Below are positions 31,090 to 43,524 of a stretch of 64,000 nucleotides of DNA, one piece after another. How positions within the stretch are numbered: the stretch's first letter is position 1; each line of letters opens with the position of its first letter. A program made the translations under genes and the position numbers. Below the pieces are notes generated by a model. It was not told the origin of the DNA. It saw only the letters and a program-made list of their open reading frames with translations, and did no database searches. The stretch is from NCBI RefSeq assembly GCF_004379255.2, contig NC_056042.1, positions 17,221,901-17,285,900 of the forward strand, in the 5' to 3' direction. The DNA is from Salvia splendens. Taxonomy: Eukaryota; Streptophyta; Magnoliopsida; Lamiales; Lamiaceae.

Positions 31090-34000
31090 ATGTCAATTAA
31101 CTTCATGTTTTGGAACGTTAGGGGGATCGCGAATGCGTCAACCCAAAACGTCCTTAAAAGACTAATTGTATCTCACAAAATTAATTGTCTTGCAATCATG
31201 GAACCACTCACGGCTCCAAATCCAGTGATGTTTTCTAAAGCTTTGGGGATGAATTTTAAGGCAGCAAACTCCAACGGGAAGATATGGTTTTTTGTGGAGG
31301 AAGGGGCGGATTTTGAGGTGGTGGACGACTCGGACCAAATAATCCACGAGAAATACCTTTGCCCGCGGCTACCTTGTTCCATTATGGTGTCGTCCGTGTA
31401 CGCAAAGTGTACTAGGGGAGAACGAGTTGCGCTTTGGGACAAAATGAGAGAAATTTCAATAAACACCGAAGGGATGCCTTGGATCATTGGCGGGGATTTT
31501 AACACCATCCTCTCTACACGAGATAGGGTCGGAAGTGACACTAATCGACAAACGGAGATGATCGACTACGCCGAAGCAATCGAGGACTGCAGACTACTTG
31601 ACCCAGGCTATGACGGGTCGGACTTTACGTGGGCCAAGAATGGCCTCTTCGAAAGACTAGATCGGGTGTTGGTAAATGAACCGTGGGCCCAAATCTTTGA
31701 AGCGGTGAGGGCAACAAACCTTCCGCGGGTGGCCTCGGATCATGGCCCGGTGCTGGTGCGGTGCAAGCTGCTAAGTACTCACTCCGGGGGAAGCCCCTTC
31801 CACTTTCAAAATATGTGGATCCGCCATGATGGCTTCAGTGATCTAGTTCGAGAAGATTGGGGCAAGCCGACGGAAGCACAAGGTCTTCTCAACCTCCAAA
31901 TCAAACTTGCTAGAATCAAGAAAACCTTGAAGAAATGGAACAAGGAGGTCTTTGGGAATATCCACACTAATCTCAGGGACTTTGAAAAGAAAATTGTGAA
32001 GGCCCAAGCCGACTTTGAGGAGAGGCCTTCGCCAGAGAATAGGATGGGAATTAATAAACTCATTACCGAGTACATTTGTCTCTTGAGAATGGAGGAAGAT
32101 TTCTGGCGTAAAAAAGCTACTCTCCGATGGCTCACGGAGGGAGATAAAAATACGAGATTCTATCAAAGTTGGGTTAAGCAAAAGAGAATCCGGATGCGTA
32201 TTCACAAGATTAACGCTGACGGACGGGAACTCTCTGATGAAGCGGAGATTAGAGAGTCGGCGGTTCTTTTCTTCCAAAAACTCCTAGCATCCGACCCCTT
32301 GGCGCTAATGGAGCCGGATCTTAGCCTTATAGACCCACTCCCTCCCTCGGACGACATGGGCGTATTGGCCGAAGAGCCGGGTGAGGAGGAGATCAAAAGA
32401 GCCGTATTTGGCATCTCGGGAGACAGTGCCCCAGGCCCGGATGGTTTCACGGCCTCCTTCTTCCAAGCTTGTTGGGGTATTATCGGATCGGATGTGGTTG
32501 CAGCAATTAGCCAATTCTTTCGAGGAGCCTTCCTCCCCCGAAGTGTCACGGCAACAAGAATAGTCCTCATCCCCAAAAAAGTATCGCCGGACTCGTGGGG
32601 TGACTACCGCCCCATTAGTGTATGCAACGTCATCAACAAGGTCATCACAAAAATTCACACGACAAGGTTAGCTCCCCTTCTCCCACGCCTTATTTCTCCG
32701 AACCAAAGTGGCTTTGTGAAAGGCCGCCTCCTCAACGAAAACGTCTTGTTGGCCCAAGAAATGTTCCATGAGATCTCAAAGTGCAACCCAGCCCCGAACG
32801 TAGTGGTCAAGATTGACATGGCGAAGGCCTATGACCGTGTCCAGTGGCCATTCTTATTTAGCATACTTCGCCAAACGGGATTCCTAAACCCGTGGATCTC
32901 CATGATAGAAAGATGTGTCGGCTCATGATGGTTTTCGGTGACAATCAATGGCATCCCTTCAGGGTTCTTCAAGTCAACCCGTGGCCTTAGACAAGGCGAC
33001 CCCATTTCCCCGGCCTTATTTGTTATTGCGGCGGAATATCTCTCAAAGGCACTCGACAAGCTAATTTTGGGACAGAAGGAAATGACATTTAAAGCCACCC
33101 GAAAGTGCTTGGAGATCATCCATCTTGCCTACGCCGACGACATCATCATCTTTACCCAAGCGGCGACCACTCCCCTTAGGTGGCTCCGGTCATGCCTAGA
33201 AGATTATGAGAAGGTGTCAGGGCAACAAATCAATCTCTCAAAGAGCAACTTCTACATTGCCGATTGTCATGAAGAGAGTGCTAATCTCATACAATCCGAG
33301 GGAGGTTTCTCACAAGGTACCTTTCCTTTCCTCTACCTAGGGGTTCCTATTTATCGTGGCATCAAACGAACAGATATGTTTATGTTCCTTCGGGAAAAGA
33401 TAGCAGCACGAATCTCCGGATGGGCTCACCGTCACCTATCCTTTGGAGGAAGGCTTACACTTATCAAGAGCACACTAGAGGCGGTACCTCTTCACATTTT
33501 CCAGGCCATTGAGCCCACAGCCGGGGCGCTCAAACTTTTTGATCAACAATTGGCACGCTTCTTTTGGGGCTCGACCAATTAGAGAAAAAAGACGCATTGG
33601 ATTGGTTGGGATCAAATTTGTAGGCCGACTGCCGAGGGGGGAATAGGAATCCGCAAATTCAAAGAGGTCCTCCGAGCCTTCAACATCAAGCTATGGTGGC
33701 GCTTTCGTGAACAAAACTCTCTATGGGTCAAATATATGAAGGCCAAATATTGTTTCAAGACCTCTCCCCTGGCGTCCCGTCCAACCGGGAAAAATAGCCC
33801 GACGTGGAAGAGACTCCTGAGAGCGCGTGCCCAAGCCAATCCCTACATCAGATGGGTGGTTGGCCAAGAAGACATCTATTTCTGGGATGACATATGGCTC
33901 GGAGACACGGCGCTTAGGGACCTTTCCATCGATGACCGAGGAACACCGACTACCTTGTTGGCGGATTTCATAAGAGAAGGAGCATGGGACGAGGCTAAGC

Positions 34001-35247
34001 TCCAGCTGCTCCAATACCAGGCTGGGATCTCGCAGCAGGTGATCACACACATCCTAGACACGCCAATCGTATCGGGGGAACCGGATGTTCCGCGTTGGTC
34101 GCTATCCCGACTCGGTGACTTTTTGGTGGCTTCAAGTTGGGAAACGACCCGCGCAAGGAGGCCGAAAATCCAAGGGCTGGAGGACATTTGGATGGCTGGC
34201 CTTACCAACTCAATAGTAATTTTCAATTGGAGGCTGTTGTCGAACCGAATCCCGGTGGACTCTAAGCGACAATGGAGGAACATCGAAATGGCGTCAAAGT
34301 GTCAATGCTGCCCCCACAGTCCACACACGGAGTTGCTCCAACACCTTTTTATTCAAGGGTGGGGAGCCTCTAGAGTCTGGGGCGAGTTTGATGAATGGTT
34401 CGAGGGTTAGGCTCCTTCCATACGAATTAATGACACCATTCCGGAGAGGCTAGAAGTCTGGTCACGGAGGACCCATCTTCAAGACACAAAACACCTCTGC
34501 AGGTCCATACCTTATCTCATCCTCTGGTTCATTTGGGCGGAGCGCAATAGGAGCCGTCATGAGCAGGTACAATTCAAACCTTTCAATGTTATTTGGCAAG
34601 TACAAATGTTCATCCGGAACAATATGATAAGTGGGGGAATCAAACCGAAACATTGGAAAGGCGTGAGACTAAAAATGGAAATACCGAGTCAAGCCGTCCC
34701 AAGGAGGCCGAGAGGGATCGCCATGCTGGTCAAATGGCACCCACCGGACTGCCCGTGGATAAAGCTCAACACTGATGGAGCATATCTAACCACGACACAC
34801 AAAGGAGGAGGGGGAGGCATTGTCCGAGACCACTCCGGAAAAATGATTGTGGCCTTTGCAACACCTATTGATGAACAATCGGCCCTTGAGGCTGAGCTCA
34901 TGGCCTTCTACCACGGGCTAATTCTGGCCACGGATCTTAACCAGCCAATATGGGTTGAGTCGGATGCCGAACAGGCAATCAAACTCTTCAATGGGACGGC
35001 ATGGCGCCCGGCGCACATTCGCCGAGTCATGGCTCGCCTTCATTCCCTTAAGCAAAGACACACCGTCCACGCCACCTTCATTCACCGGGAGGGTAACAAA
35101 GCGGCTGACTTGCTTGCCAAGATGGGACTTGAACAACACTCCTTCCGCCGGATATCCGCCCACAACGCTCCCCGCTTACTCCAAGCCATCGTCCGACTGG
35201 AGGAGAAGGGTACCCCCAACATTCGACTTAGAGATGAAGACCGTTAG
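31090..35247 (+). pseudogene. LINE L-c ORF2: endonuclease, reverse transcriptase, zinc region, RNase H (three stops)
   Basis: A 1385-codon frame starting MSINFMFWNVRGI, with stops at 32926-32928, 33580-33582 and 34408-34410 (codons 613, 831, 1107) and no frameshift. AP-type endonuclease: FWNVRG, E38, GGDFN with D136/N138, SDH 216-218. Reverse transcriptase: DYRPISVCNV, D576 in KIDMAKAYD, LRQGDP, YADD at 681-684. The zf-RVT region follows (about 1000-1105, KCQCCPHSPHTELLQHLF). RNase H of the archaeal-like type: TDGA with D1229, ALEAEL, D1292, D1340 in HREGNKAAD. The enzyme would nick target DNA and reverse-transcribe the RNA in place. All active-site residues remain, so inactivation is by nonsense codons only. 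Confidence 0.92.
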
Positions 35248-35475
35248 TAGTGTATCGCCCGCCGATCGTGAGCTTAGCGGACGACGAAGAGTACGTAGGT
35301 GTCGAATCTGTTGATGGTTTGACCTCTCCCTACTCTTGTGGTGCAATTGCCTTAGGGATTTTGTACTTTGCATTTTGGTTTTGTTCACCTAGGCATAGAT
35401 TGATCGTCCTTTTGTAATTCATGATTGTAACCTCTTTTGATATGAAATATAGGGATGAGGGACCCACGAACCCTC

Positions 35476-35488
35476 CACCGTGAAGGTG
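35476..35488 (+). promoter_or_regulatory. 3'-terminal hairpin of L-c
   Basis: CACC-GTGAA-GGTG, preceded by AACCCTC and followed within three bases by poly(A). Confidence 0.6.
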
Positions 35489-35503
35489 TTCAAAAAAAAA
35501 AAA

Positions 35504-35520
35504 AGATGAACACTCTAGCT
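35504..35520. repeat. target-site duplication of LINE L-c, right copy
   Basis: AGATGAACACTCTAGCT; see 28161-28177. The first A is shared with the poly(A) tail. Confidence 0.75.
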
Positions 35521-35676
35521 GATAGGGAGGCCCTCGTTGTACTCTAATAGGTCTTTGTGAGTCGTCACTTTTGTGCGGCTCGGTGTTTTGTTTGTTCGTT
35601 GCAATGGTCTTGGCAATGCACAGGTGTGGGTCTGCCTTAACCCTCCACCCTCGTGGTGTTTAAAAAAAGAAAAAAA
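35521..35676 (+). mobile_element. E element (plus copy), 3' end
   Basis: The remainder of the E 3' UTR after the L-c insertion, including the GCCGTCACTTTTGGGCGG-like block shared with E1 and E2, the terminal hairpin (35646-35658) and an A-rich tail ending at the target duplication. Confidence 0.85.
35646..35658 (+). promoter_or_regulatory. 3'-terminal hairpin of the plus E element
   Basis: CACC-CTCGT-GGTG followed by TTTAAAAAAA. Confidence 0.6.
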
Positions 35677-36283
35677 AAACTTTGCATAATGATTATTGAT
35701 GGTGGTAGTTGTGCAAATGTTGCAAGTTCTGAAATGGTGGAAAAGTTGAACTTGACAACGGAAAAACATCATAATCCATACAAGCTACAATGACTTAATG
35801 AATGTGGAGAAATTCGAATGACTAAGCGAGTTCTAATTTCGTTTTCAATTGGCAATTATAGAGATGATGTTCTTTGTGATGTTGTGCTAATGCACGCAAG
35901 TCACATTCTTTTGGGGAGGCCATGGCAGTTTGATTGTAGGGTGATTTATGATGGATTTCACAACCACTACACCTTCAAGCACAACAACAAGTCTATTATG
36001 CTTGTCTCATTGACACCTCAACAAGTTCAAGAGGACCAACATAAATTGCCACAAGCAAGGAGAGCTCGTGAGGTTGAGAGAAAAAAAAAAGTGAGGGCAT
36101 TGAAAAAGAGTCGAGTGAAAAAAAGAGTTGAGAGAAAAGTAAGAATGAGAGAAAAAAAGGTGAGGGCATTGAAAAAGAGTCAAGTGAAAAGAGTCCGAAT
36201 GAAAAAAAGAATTTTTATGTGGGAGCAAAAGATATAAAGAGTGCAATAGTTGAAAAAGAGAGTGTTTTCATCTTAGTGTACAC
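35677..36283 (+). pseudogene. pol: gypsy X protease region
   Basis: Continues the X frame after the E insertion (AAACTTTGCATAATG duplicated at 35677-35691). It reads IIDGGSCANVASSEMVEKLNL, where DGGS is the aspartic protease active site in its CRM-like form, then ILLGRPWQFDCRVIYDG, the conserved second protease motif. A TGA interrupts after HNPYKLQ. From about 36060 an A-rich, internally duplicated lysine/glutamate segment (GTGAGGGCATTGAAAAAGAG twice) is frame-disturbed. The sequence stops near 36283, where LINE L-g begins; the RT domain that should follow is absent. Confidence 0.8.
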
Positions 36284-36427
36284 AACCATTCGGCCACCGC
36301 ACCAATCCTCCCAATCCCGACGAGTCGTTATCCTTGCTCGACTTTATCATCCCCAACACACGACCTGGGCCGTCGAACCAACCTTGAGCTCCCACGCCCA
36401 GCCACGAGGTGAGCGCCTCGACCGGTC

Positions 36428-39095
36428 ATGCCGGACCCACCTCCAAACCCCGCCCCGGCACCTCCGGACCCCGAGGAGGCTAGATCTATCCCGGACCAAC
36501 TCATGGTCTTCCGTTCTAGTGAGGACCAAACACCAAAGATCTCAGCCAAAGAAATGAAAATGCCAAGCAAGAAGAATAAGATAACGGCTAGGAAGAGCAC
36601 GCCGACACCCCTCACCAAAGGCCATGGCCGGAAAAGATTCGTACCCTCCCCTCTCCCAGAGGACAAACAACTCACGAAGAAGCTCAACATTGGGGAGGGC
36701 ACCTCCGAGCTAGTGATCTCCGGCTCGTCCTCCGCCCTTGACAGCCCTAAATGCAAGGTAACACTCTTCCCGCCTTACTCCATGGATAACAAAGAAGCAC
36801 AAGCTATGGAATCTCACCCTAAGGACCTTACCGACGAGGATTGACCCCATATGGAGATGGTGGTATACGGAAAAGCTCCGGCCGCCGACGCCGCACCACC
36901 GTCCGACCTTGAACCCGTCATGGGTGAGAAGACCGTTGGAGGTGAGGAAGATGGGCCCCTAGGCGTATCTCATGAGGATTTGGACGTTGCATGTGTGACA
37001 AAAAGTACATTGGGGAGTGAGATAGTCAACTTACCCGAAATGGGTATGGGAACAAATTGCCTTTCGGAAAGCGCTTTTGTCCCTTACCAAAAACGAGAGT
37101 CACATGTGGAGCCTTGCTCACCCCCACCAATGCAGCAAGTAGAGCCAAAAAGAATGGAGATCCTCCAAATCATTGACTGGACCATGGCGGAGGTGCTTGA
37201 TTCGACGGCGGCGCAACCCCTCCTCGCCGGATCCTCGCCGGCCAAGGTCGATATGCCAAGAGTCAACCTTGTTACAAATGGGAAAGACAAAGATACCGAA
37301 ACATGCATGCCTCGCATTGGGATTGGCCCATCCTTGGAAGATTTTCCACCTCTAGAAAAGGGAAGGACCCGGAAAATCCGAGCATCATTCGAATCCGGAG
37401 CAACCCTAATGAAGCCGGGTTGGCCGACGACCAAGCCTACCCAAAACTCCCTCCGAGACTTGACCACACCCTCGGCCTCGGGCATGCATGCGAAGGACCC
37501 GGCGAGGACCGAGATGGAGATGGGAGCGCCCCGGCCTCCCGATGAAGCCATGAACGAGAAGGATCCGACCAAAGGACCACATACCGAAACAAACCTTGGG
37601 GCTAAATCTAAAGACAACCCGACACACAACCCTTTGAGAGATGACACTGAGCCAAACGTGAGGAACCCCAACAAGAAGAAATCCATGGCCAACATGGTGA
37701 GGGGGGCATCGTCTATTTAGGATCCACAAGTCTTTTGTCCCGGAGAACATCCAAAATATTGGTTTTGCGTCCACGGCAAATGGAATTCCATCCATCTACT
37801 TCTCCGGATCAGAAATCCAAAGGTTGGCATCATCCCTTGGCCATGCCATAGTAGGTAAGTTCTCGCACTCAATCCCGGCTTCCTACCAAATCCAAAAGGC
37901 CCTAGATAATATTAAATTTTGCCGCGGTTATACTTGGAATTATATTAACGCCAAACATATTCTTGTTCAATTTGAGGATATGGCGGATTATGCTCGGCTC
38001 CTTAGTGGACCCAAAGGGACGCCGGTATGGTTCATTGATCGACATCCGATGAGAGTATTCAAATGGTCCCCCGACTTTGATGCCTATTGTGAATCTCCAA
38101 TTGCGGCGATATGGTGCAACTTAATTGGGCTCCCGATCCACCTATACGATCAATCGGCCCTTTATGCCATCGGAAAACTTCTTGGCAACCCGATCCAAAT
38201 AGATAGAGCCACGGCCAACAAATTGAGACTCTCCTTCGCGCGTCTTTGTATCGAGATTGACATAACAAAGGCTCCACCCGAGGAGATCATTCTAGATATT
38301 TGTGGGCGCCCCTTGGTGCAGCAAGTAAAGTGGGATAAGATCCCGCCTTATTGTGTAGATTGCAAACATGTTGGACACAAAAGTGAAATGTGTTATGCTT
38401 CCGGGAAGACGGCTCGACCTCCAAAGCGAAATTACAACATAGCAACACCAAAACAGTCACAACATGGAGAAATAGGAACAAAAGAGAGTAATCCTGAGTC
38501 GAGGAAATCCGATAATAACATGGAATGGCAGCAACAAGGGAAGCACAAGGGGAAAGAAAGAAATGCTCGGATAAACCCGAAGGCCAAGGCACAATCGGGG
38601 ACGGAATGGCAGGGACCGGACTTCTTGGGTGACATGCAAGGACCGGGGTGTAAGGAAATAGTCATCGCCCACGATGAGCGATATGACAACCAATCTAGAG
38701 AACCATCCGCCAAATGGCCTTCATTTGGTAGTGGGCGTGGGGGTAAGCCGAGAGGTGCGGACTTGGCGCGGCCCACACCGAACCCGACATCGGGTAACCT
38801 TGTTCATCCGAAAGGCCATTTCAAACCCTTTGTTTTAACAAACACCGAAGCACAAGAATTACCAAATCACATGGGCACTAATCGGTATTTCTCCCTCATG
38901 GAGCGAGAGAACTTCATGGAGAATAATATGGAAGAAGAGGAGAATTGGGAGGACTCCACCGCTCACAATGAAAACGATGATGGAGCCAACCCCACCCATA
39001 TGGAAGCCGTGACACCTCATGAAGGGAATGGCCTTCAAATAATTGAATTTCAAGGGGGGACGTCAATCCCACCGAGTACGAACTCCTCTAGTTAA
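36428..39095 (+). pseudogene. LINE L-g ORF1 (DUF4283, zinc knuckle)
   Basis: Starts MPDPPPNPAPAPPDPEEARSI. A TGA lies at 36842-36844, and a frameshift near 37735 separates the N-terminal part (to 37720) from the DUF4283 part (37824 onward: [56 protein letters not shown]). The zinc knuckle is CVDCKHVGHKSEMC (about 38355-38396). The C-terminus has SLMERENFMENN and QIIEFQGG, ending at TAA 39093-39095, again two bases before the ORF2 ATG. Overall layout equals that of L-c ORF1. Confidence 0.88.
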
Positions 39096-39097
39096 TC

Positions 39098-40959
39098 ATG
39101 TCATTAATTCTTCTGTTTTGGAACGTTAGGGGGATCGCAAATGCGTCGACCCAAAACGTCCTAAAAAGACTAATTAGTTCTCATAATATTTGTTTTCTTG
39201 CAATAATGGAACCGTTTATTCCCCCCAATCCGGGCAAGTTTTCGAAGTTGTTGGGGCTGTCCTTCAAGGGCTCGAACATCAATGGGAAAATTTGGATCTT
39301 TGTGAAAGAAGAGATGGATTATGATGCGTTGGATGACTCGGAACAGCTGCTACATGGGAGCTTCACTTGCCCTTGGATCTCAACCCCTATTATGCTATCG
39401 GTCGTATATGCTAAATGCACGAGAGGGGAGCGACATGTCCTATGGGAAAAGTTGAGGGATATCACACAACTCTCGGATGGGATGCCGTGGTTTATTGGAG
39501 GGGACTTCAATACAATCCTCTCTTCTCAAGACAGGACGGGGAGCGACACAAATCGTCAAGCGGAAATGGTTGATTTTGCTAAGCCATTGAGGATTGTGGT
39601 CTCATGGACCCAGGCTATGATGGATCAGATTTCACCTGGGCTAAGAATGGCCTTATGGAAAGGTTGGATAGGGTGCTGATTAGCGAGACGACGGCTCAAA
39701 CGTTTGAGGCAATAAGAGTCACAAATCTCCCATGCATCGCGTCTGACCACGGACCTCTCCTTGTTAGATGCAGGCCGACTAACATCTTTACGGGCAGGAA
39801 AGCCTTCCGGTTCCAAAACATGTGGGTCCGGCATGAGGGATTCGGTGACTTGGTAAAAGAAGATTGGATGGCTCCCACGGAGGCCGAGGGCATCCTCAAT
39901 TTGAAGATCAAGTTAGCAAGGATCAAGAGTACGCTTAAAAGGTGGAACAAAGAGGTGTTTGGGAATATTCACTCCAACTTAAAAACCTGTGAAGAAAACA
40001 TTGCAGAGGCACAAGCGGAGTTTGAAGGTGACCCCTCGGCCCGGAATAGAACGGAGGTCAACAAACAAATTGCCGAATACATATTACTTCTTAAAATGGA
40101 GGAAGATTTTTGGCGGCAGAAGGCGGCCCTCCGTTGGCTAGAAGAAGGGGATAAAAATACTAGGTTCTACCAAAGCTGGGAGAAGCAGAAGAAGATCCGG
40201 CTACGCATCCACAAGATCAACGCTAATGGGTGTGAACTCACGGATGACAAGGCCATCAAAGAATCGGCGGTTGAGTTCTTTCAGAACCTCCTAGCCCCGA
40301 GCTATCCGGAACTTGCGGATCCGGACTTAAGCCTCCTACAACGCCTCCCCCCTCGGAGCTTTTGATGGACCTCCCGAAGCCTCCAGATGCGGATGAGGTG
40401 AAACGAGCGGTATTCGACATCTCAGCCAATAGTGCTCCGGGCCCGGATGGATTCTCGGCATTATTCTTCCAAGCTTGTTGGGGCATTGTGGGTCCAGATG
40501 TGGTGGATGCGGTTAGGCAATTTTTCGGTGGGACCTTTCTCCCTCGAAGCTTCACGGCCACGAGTATAGTTCTCATCCCCAAGAAGCCGATACCCGAGAC
40601 TTGGGGAGACTACAGACCAATTAGCTTGTGCAACGTGATCAATAAGGTGATTACCAAAGTCCTCACGAAGTGACTTGCCCCACTTCTCCCTTGTGTTGTC
40701 GCACCGAATCAAAGTGGGTTTGTCAAAGGGAGGCTTCTTAATGATAATGTGCTCTTTGCACAGGAGATGTTCCATGAGCTCCAACGAAGCACCCCGGCCC
40801 CTAATGTTGCAATTAAGATTGATATGGCTAAGGCCTATGATCGAGTCCAATGGCCGTTCCTCCTAAAAGTCCTTAAGCACATCGGCTTCCCCGAACAATG
40901 GGTGACGCTCATTGAAAGGTGTATTGGATCTTGTTGGTTTTCGATTCTTATTAATGGGG
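39098..40959 (+). pseudogene. LINE L-g ORF2, N-terminal part: endonuclease and start of RT
   Basis: Starts MSLILLFWNVRGI. Frameshifts lie near 39582 and 40350 and a stop at 40671-40673. The endonuclease has FLAIMEPF, GGDFNTIL and SDHGP; the RT has SGPDGF-type APGPDGFSALFFQACW, DYRPISLCNV and KIDMAKAYDRVQWPF. The frame is cut at CIGSCWFSILING by gypsy-2. Confidence 0.88.
40955..40959. repeat. target-site duplication of gypsy-2, left copy
   Basis: TGGGG, repeated directly after the 3' LTR at 53017-53021. Confidence 0.93.
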
Positions 40960-41686
40960 TGTAACATCCCAAACTTTTGTGACCCTTTTTATTATGTTAT
41001 TGGAATTTTTTGGAATTTTGAAACGTTTGATTTAATGTGATTAAGTGCTTTGCGTGAAATAAATTGTCATGAGTGATTTGGAATAAAGTGTTATTTATAT
41101 TATTCAATGTGGGTGATTAATTAAGTAAATCATGCATTTTGTTCTAGCCAAATAAAGTGGCTATTTTCGGCCCCCTCCAATTATTGGAAACTATATTCTC
41201 TTTCTTGGATTTTATTAATTGTTTTGGGATATTTATCCAAATTAAATCCAATTAAATCTTGTCACATTTTATTCCCTCACCCCAATTAAATTAAGAGTTG
41301 AATAATTTCCTTGTGGAAATTTATTTAATTGTTACCTACTTTATGGGAGTATTTTCCTATAAAGAAATTACCAAATTTAAACCCTATTATTATTTAATTG
41401 AGGATTTAAATAATTTCCTTGTGCACCCTACTAATTTTCGCCCCCTCCTTTTATTTCCTACTTGGAGATTTAATTTATTTTGTTCCCTTGTTTATGGAAT
41501 ATACATCGTTTTATTTCCTAAATTGTGAATCTATTTATCTCCAAGTAAATACTAAATAATTTCCTTATTGAATTTCTATCCATAATTTTCGAAATACTTG
41601 TCTTCCTTTTAATTGTGGGATTTTATTTTATTGGCCTCTATTTTTTTCCTAAACAATTAATTAATTAATGGGATTAAACCTAGGAC

Positions 41687-41694
41687 TATATAAT
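41687..41694 (+). promoter_or_regulatory. TATA box of the gypsy-2 5' LTR
   Basis: TATATAAT followed by a pyrimidine-rich stretch (CCCACCTCCCTC, CTCTCCTCCCCC), the usual layout of a plant LTR promoter. Confidence 0.5.
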
Positions 41695-43252
41695 CACCTA
41701 AACTAAACCCTAGCCCCCACCTCCCTCATAAAATTTCATGCCTCTCCTCCCCCTCTCCACATCCTCTCCAAAAACTTCCTCCACCATTGTTCTTGCTTCA
41801 ATTGGAGTGGATTTTTCAAAAATTTCCGGTGAATCGTGCCAACGTTTGTTTCTACCGTTTGTTTTCTTGATTCAAGAAGGTATAACTAAGTCTTTCTTCT
41901 CATCTTCTTCATTGAAACTTCATTCTTGAATCCTACATGCATATAGAGGGTGTAGGATTGATAGATCGAAAATTTAATCGGTGGGAAAGTGTGATTTCAT
42001 AAGAACTTTGATAGTTATGTGTTTTTTTTTTATTGAATTCATGTGAAGTTGAATTTGAATTAATTGGTGAATAATATGAGTTGTATGCAAATTGTGTATG
42101 AGGAACATGTAAGCATGATTTGGTGTTTTCGAGCATGGAAAATCGGTGGTTGTGTTGTGGAAGTTTTAAAAACCCTATTTTCGAATTTGAACCAGAAATC
42201 TGTGATGCACGACCAGTGACTTATGATCTGTATTCGACCCTTCAAACGAACGAATTTTGCTACGAAACTTTTACTGAGTAAACTTCAAGGTGTTTTCTGT
42301 GTCTCGTGTGAATTTCAGGCCGTTTTATCGAAAAATGAATTTTTAATAAATTTTTGAAGTTGACTGCGCAAATCTGCCAGAAACGTGAGTTCTCGCCGTG
42401 AATGTTTCGTTTTCTATTTGACTGACCAAATGATCTCCGATCGATGTGATTCTTGAACTATATGAAAACTTGAAGTGTCTTCTGTGTTGTGTTAAATTTT
42501 AAGCCTTTTTGGGCATCGTATGAATTTATGGTGAACTTTTCAAATGAACTGCGCAATACTGTCAGAAATTGTATGTTCCGACCAGAGAGTTCAATATATA
42601 ATATGACTGACTAAATGACGTGATTTCAATGTGAAAATTTCCATGGATGAACTTGAATGTGTCCTCTGTATTGTTACCAAAATTTAGCATCTTTTGAGGT
42701 CGGGTGAATTTATGGTGATTTTTACAAAACGGTCGCGCAGTTCTGCCAGTTTTCTGCCTTGATAAAATGACACTTATTTTCAAGTTTAAAAGTATTATAT
42801 GATGTATGTAGGTCCAAGGAACGTGCCTAATGATGTGATCACGGGTGATAAGTTGAAATATATTACGGTGTGTTTTTCCGTCTTTGTGACGAACTTTGGG
42901 TTGGGTTAATTGAGAAAAACGATGAGAGAGAAACGATAGGACATGCATAGTAGTATGATTTTTGTGGAAGGCTGACTTGTGTTGTCGTTGTCAAGGGTGA
43001 TTGTGTATTCGTGAACTCGAGGAACGAGAGTTGCCATAAGTTGGATTGTGAATTGTTAAGCGAACGAGGTGGACTTTCTTTTCAAACCTCTTTATTTTTC
43101 CGAAAAATATTATGTGGAGATACAAGGGTGGTTTAACTGTTATGTCATGCCATGGACTGTTTTTGTTATGAGATTGTGTGCCTGATGCCTAGTTCGTATG
43201 AGTTTACTCCGTTAGGCTATATGGCTGTATTGTGAAACGAATTCGGGTCCGA

Positions 43253-43271
43253 GTAGGGCCGTAAACCCTAT
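43253..43271 (+). promoter_or_regulatory. LTR stem-loop A of gypsy-2, 5' LTR
   Basis: GTAGGG-CCGTAAA-CCCTAT: a 6-bp stem with a G-T closing pair, versus a G-C pair in gypsy-1. Confidence 0.65.
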
Positions 43272-43524
43272 CGGGCTGTGTACACTGGTGGGATCGTGAG
43301 CCGTCCTTGCAAGTCGGCCGGTCTCGTGGGCGAATAGTGTGGCCACACTTTCGTCGCACTGTGATTGTGATTGTTGGATTGATGTGAAAAGTGGGGAGAA
43401 TATTTGACTGGCCAGTCTATGAAACATTTTTGTGTTCTCGTGATATTTTCTTTACTGCGTATAAAACTCGAGATCACTGGTATGGATGACATAACTTGAT
43501 AAATGTTTTCGGCATGAGCCCATT

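Larger units (their letters stand above)
28178..35503 (+). mobile_element. LINE L-c, full-length L1-type element (7.3 kb)
   Basis: 5' UTR (28178-28417), intact ORF1 (28418-31087), ORF2 (31090-35247, three nonsense codons, no frameshift), 3' UTR with terminal hairpin (35476-35488) and poly(A) (35492-35504). It is flanked by a 17-bp target duplication inside the 3' UTR of an E element. This is the best-preserved LINE in the window and serves as the reference for the others. Confidence 0.92.
36284..40959 (+). mobile_element. LINE L-g, 5' part (interrupted by gypsy-2)
   Basis: 5' UTR (about 36284-36427), ORF1 and the first part of ORF2. The frame stops at 40959 inside the RT domain, at the 5' LTR of gypsy-2, and resumes at 53022. 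No target duplication was found around L-g: its left flank is the X protease region and its right flank the X RNase H, so target sequence seems to have been lost. Confidence 0.88.
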
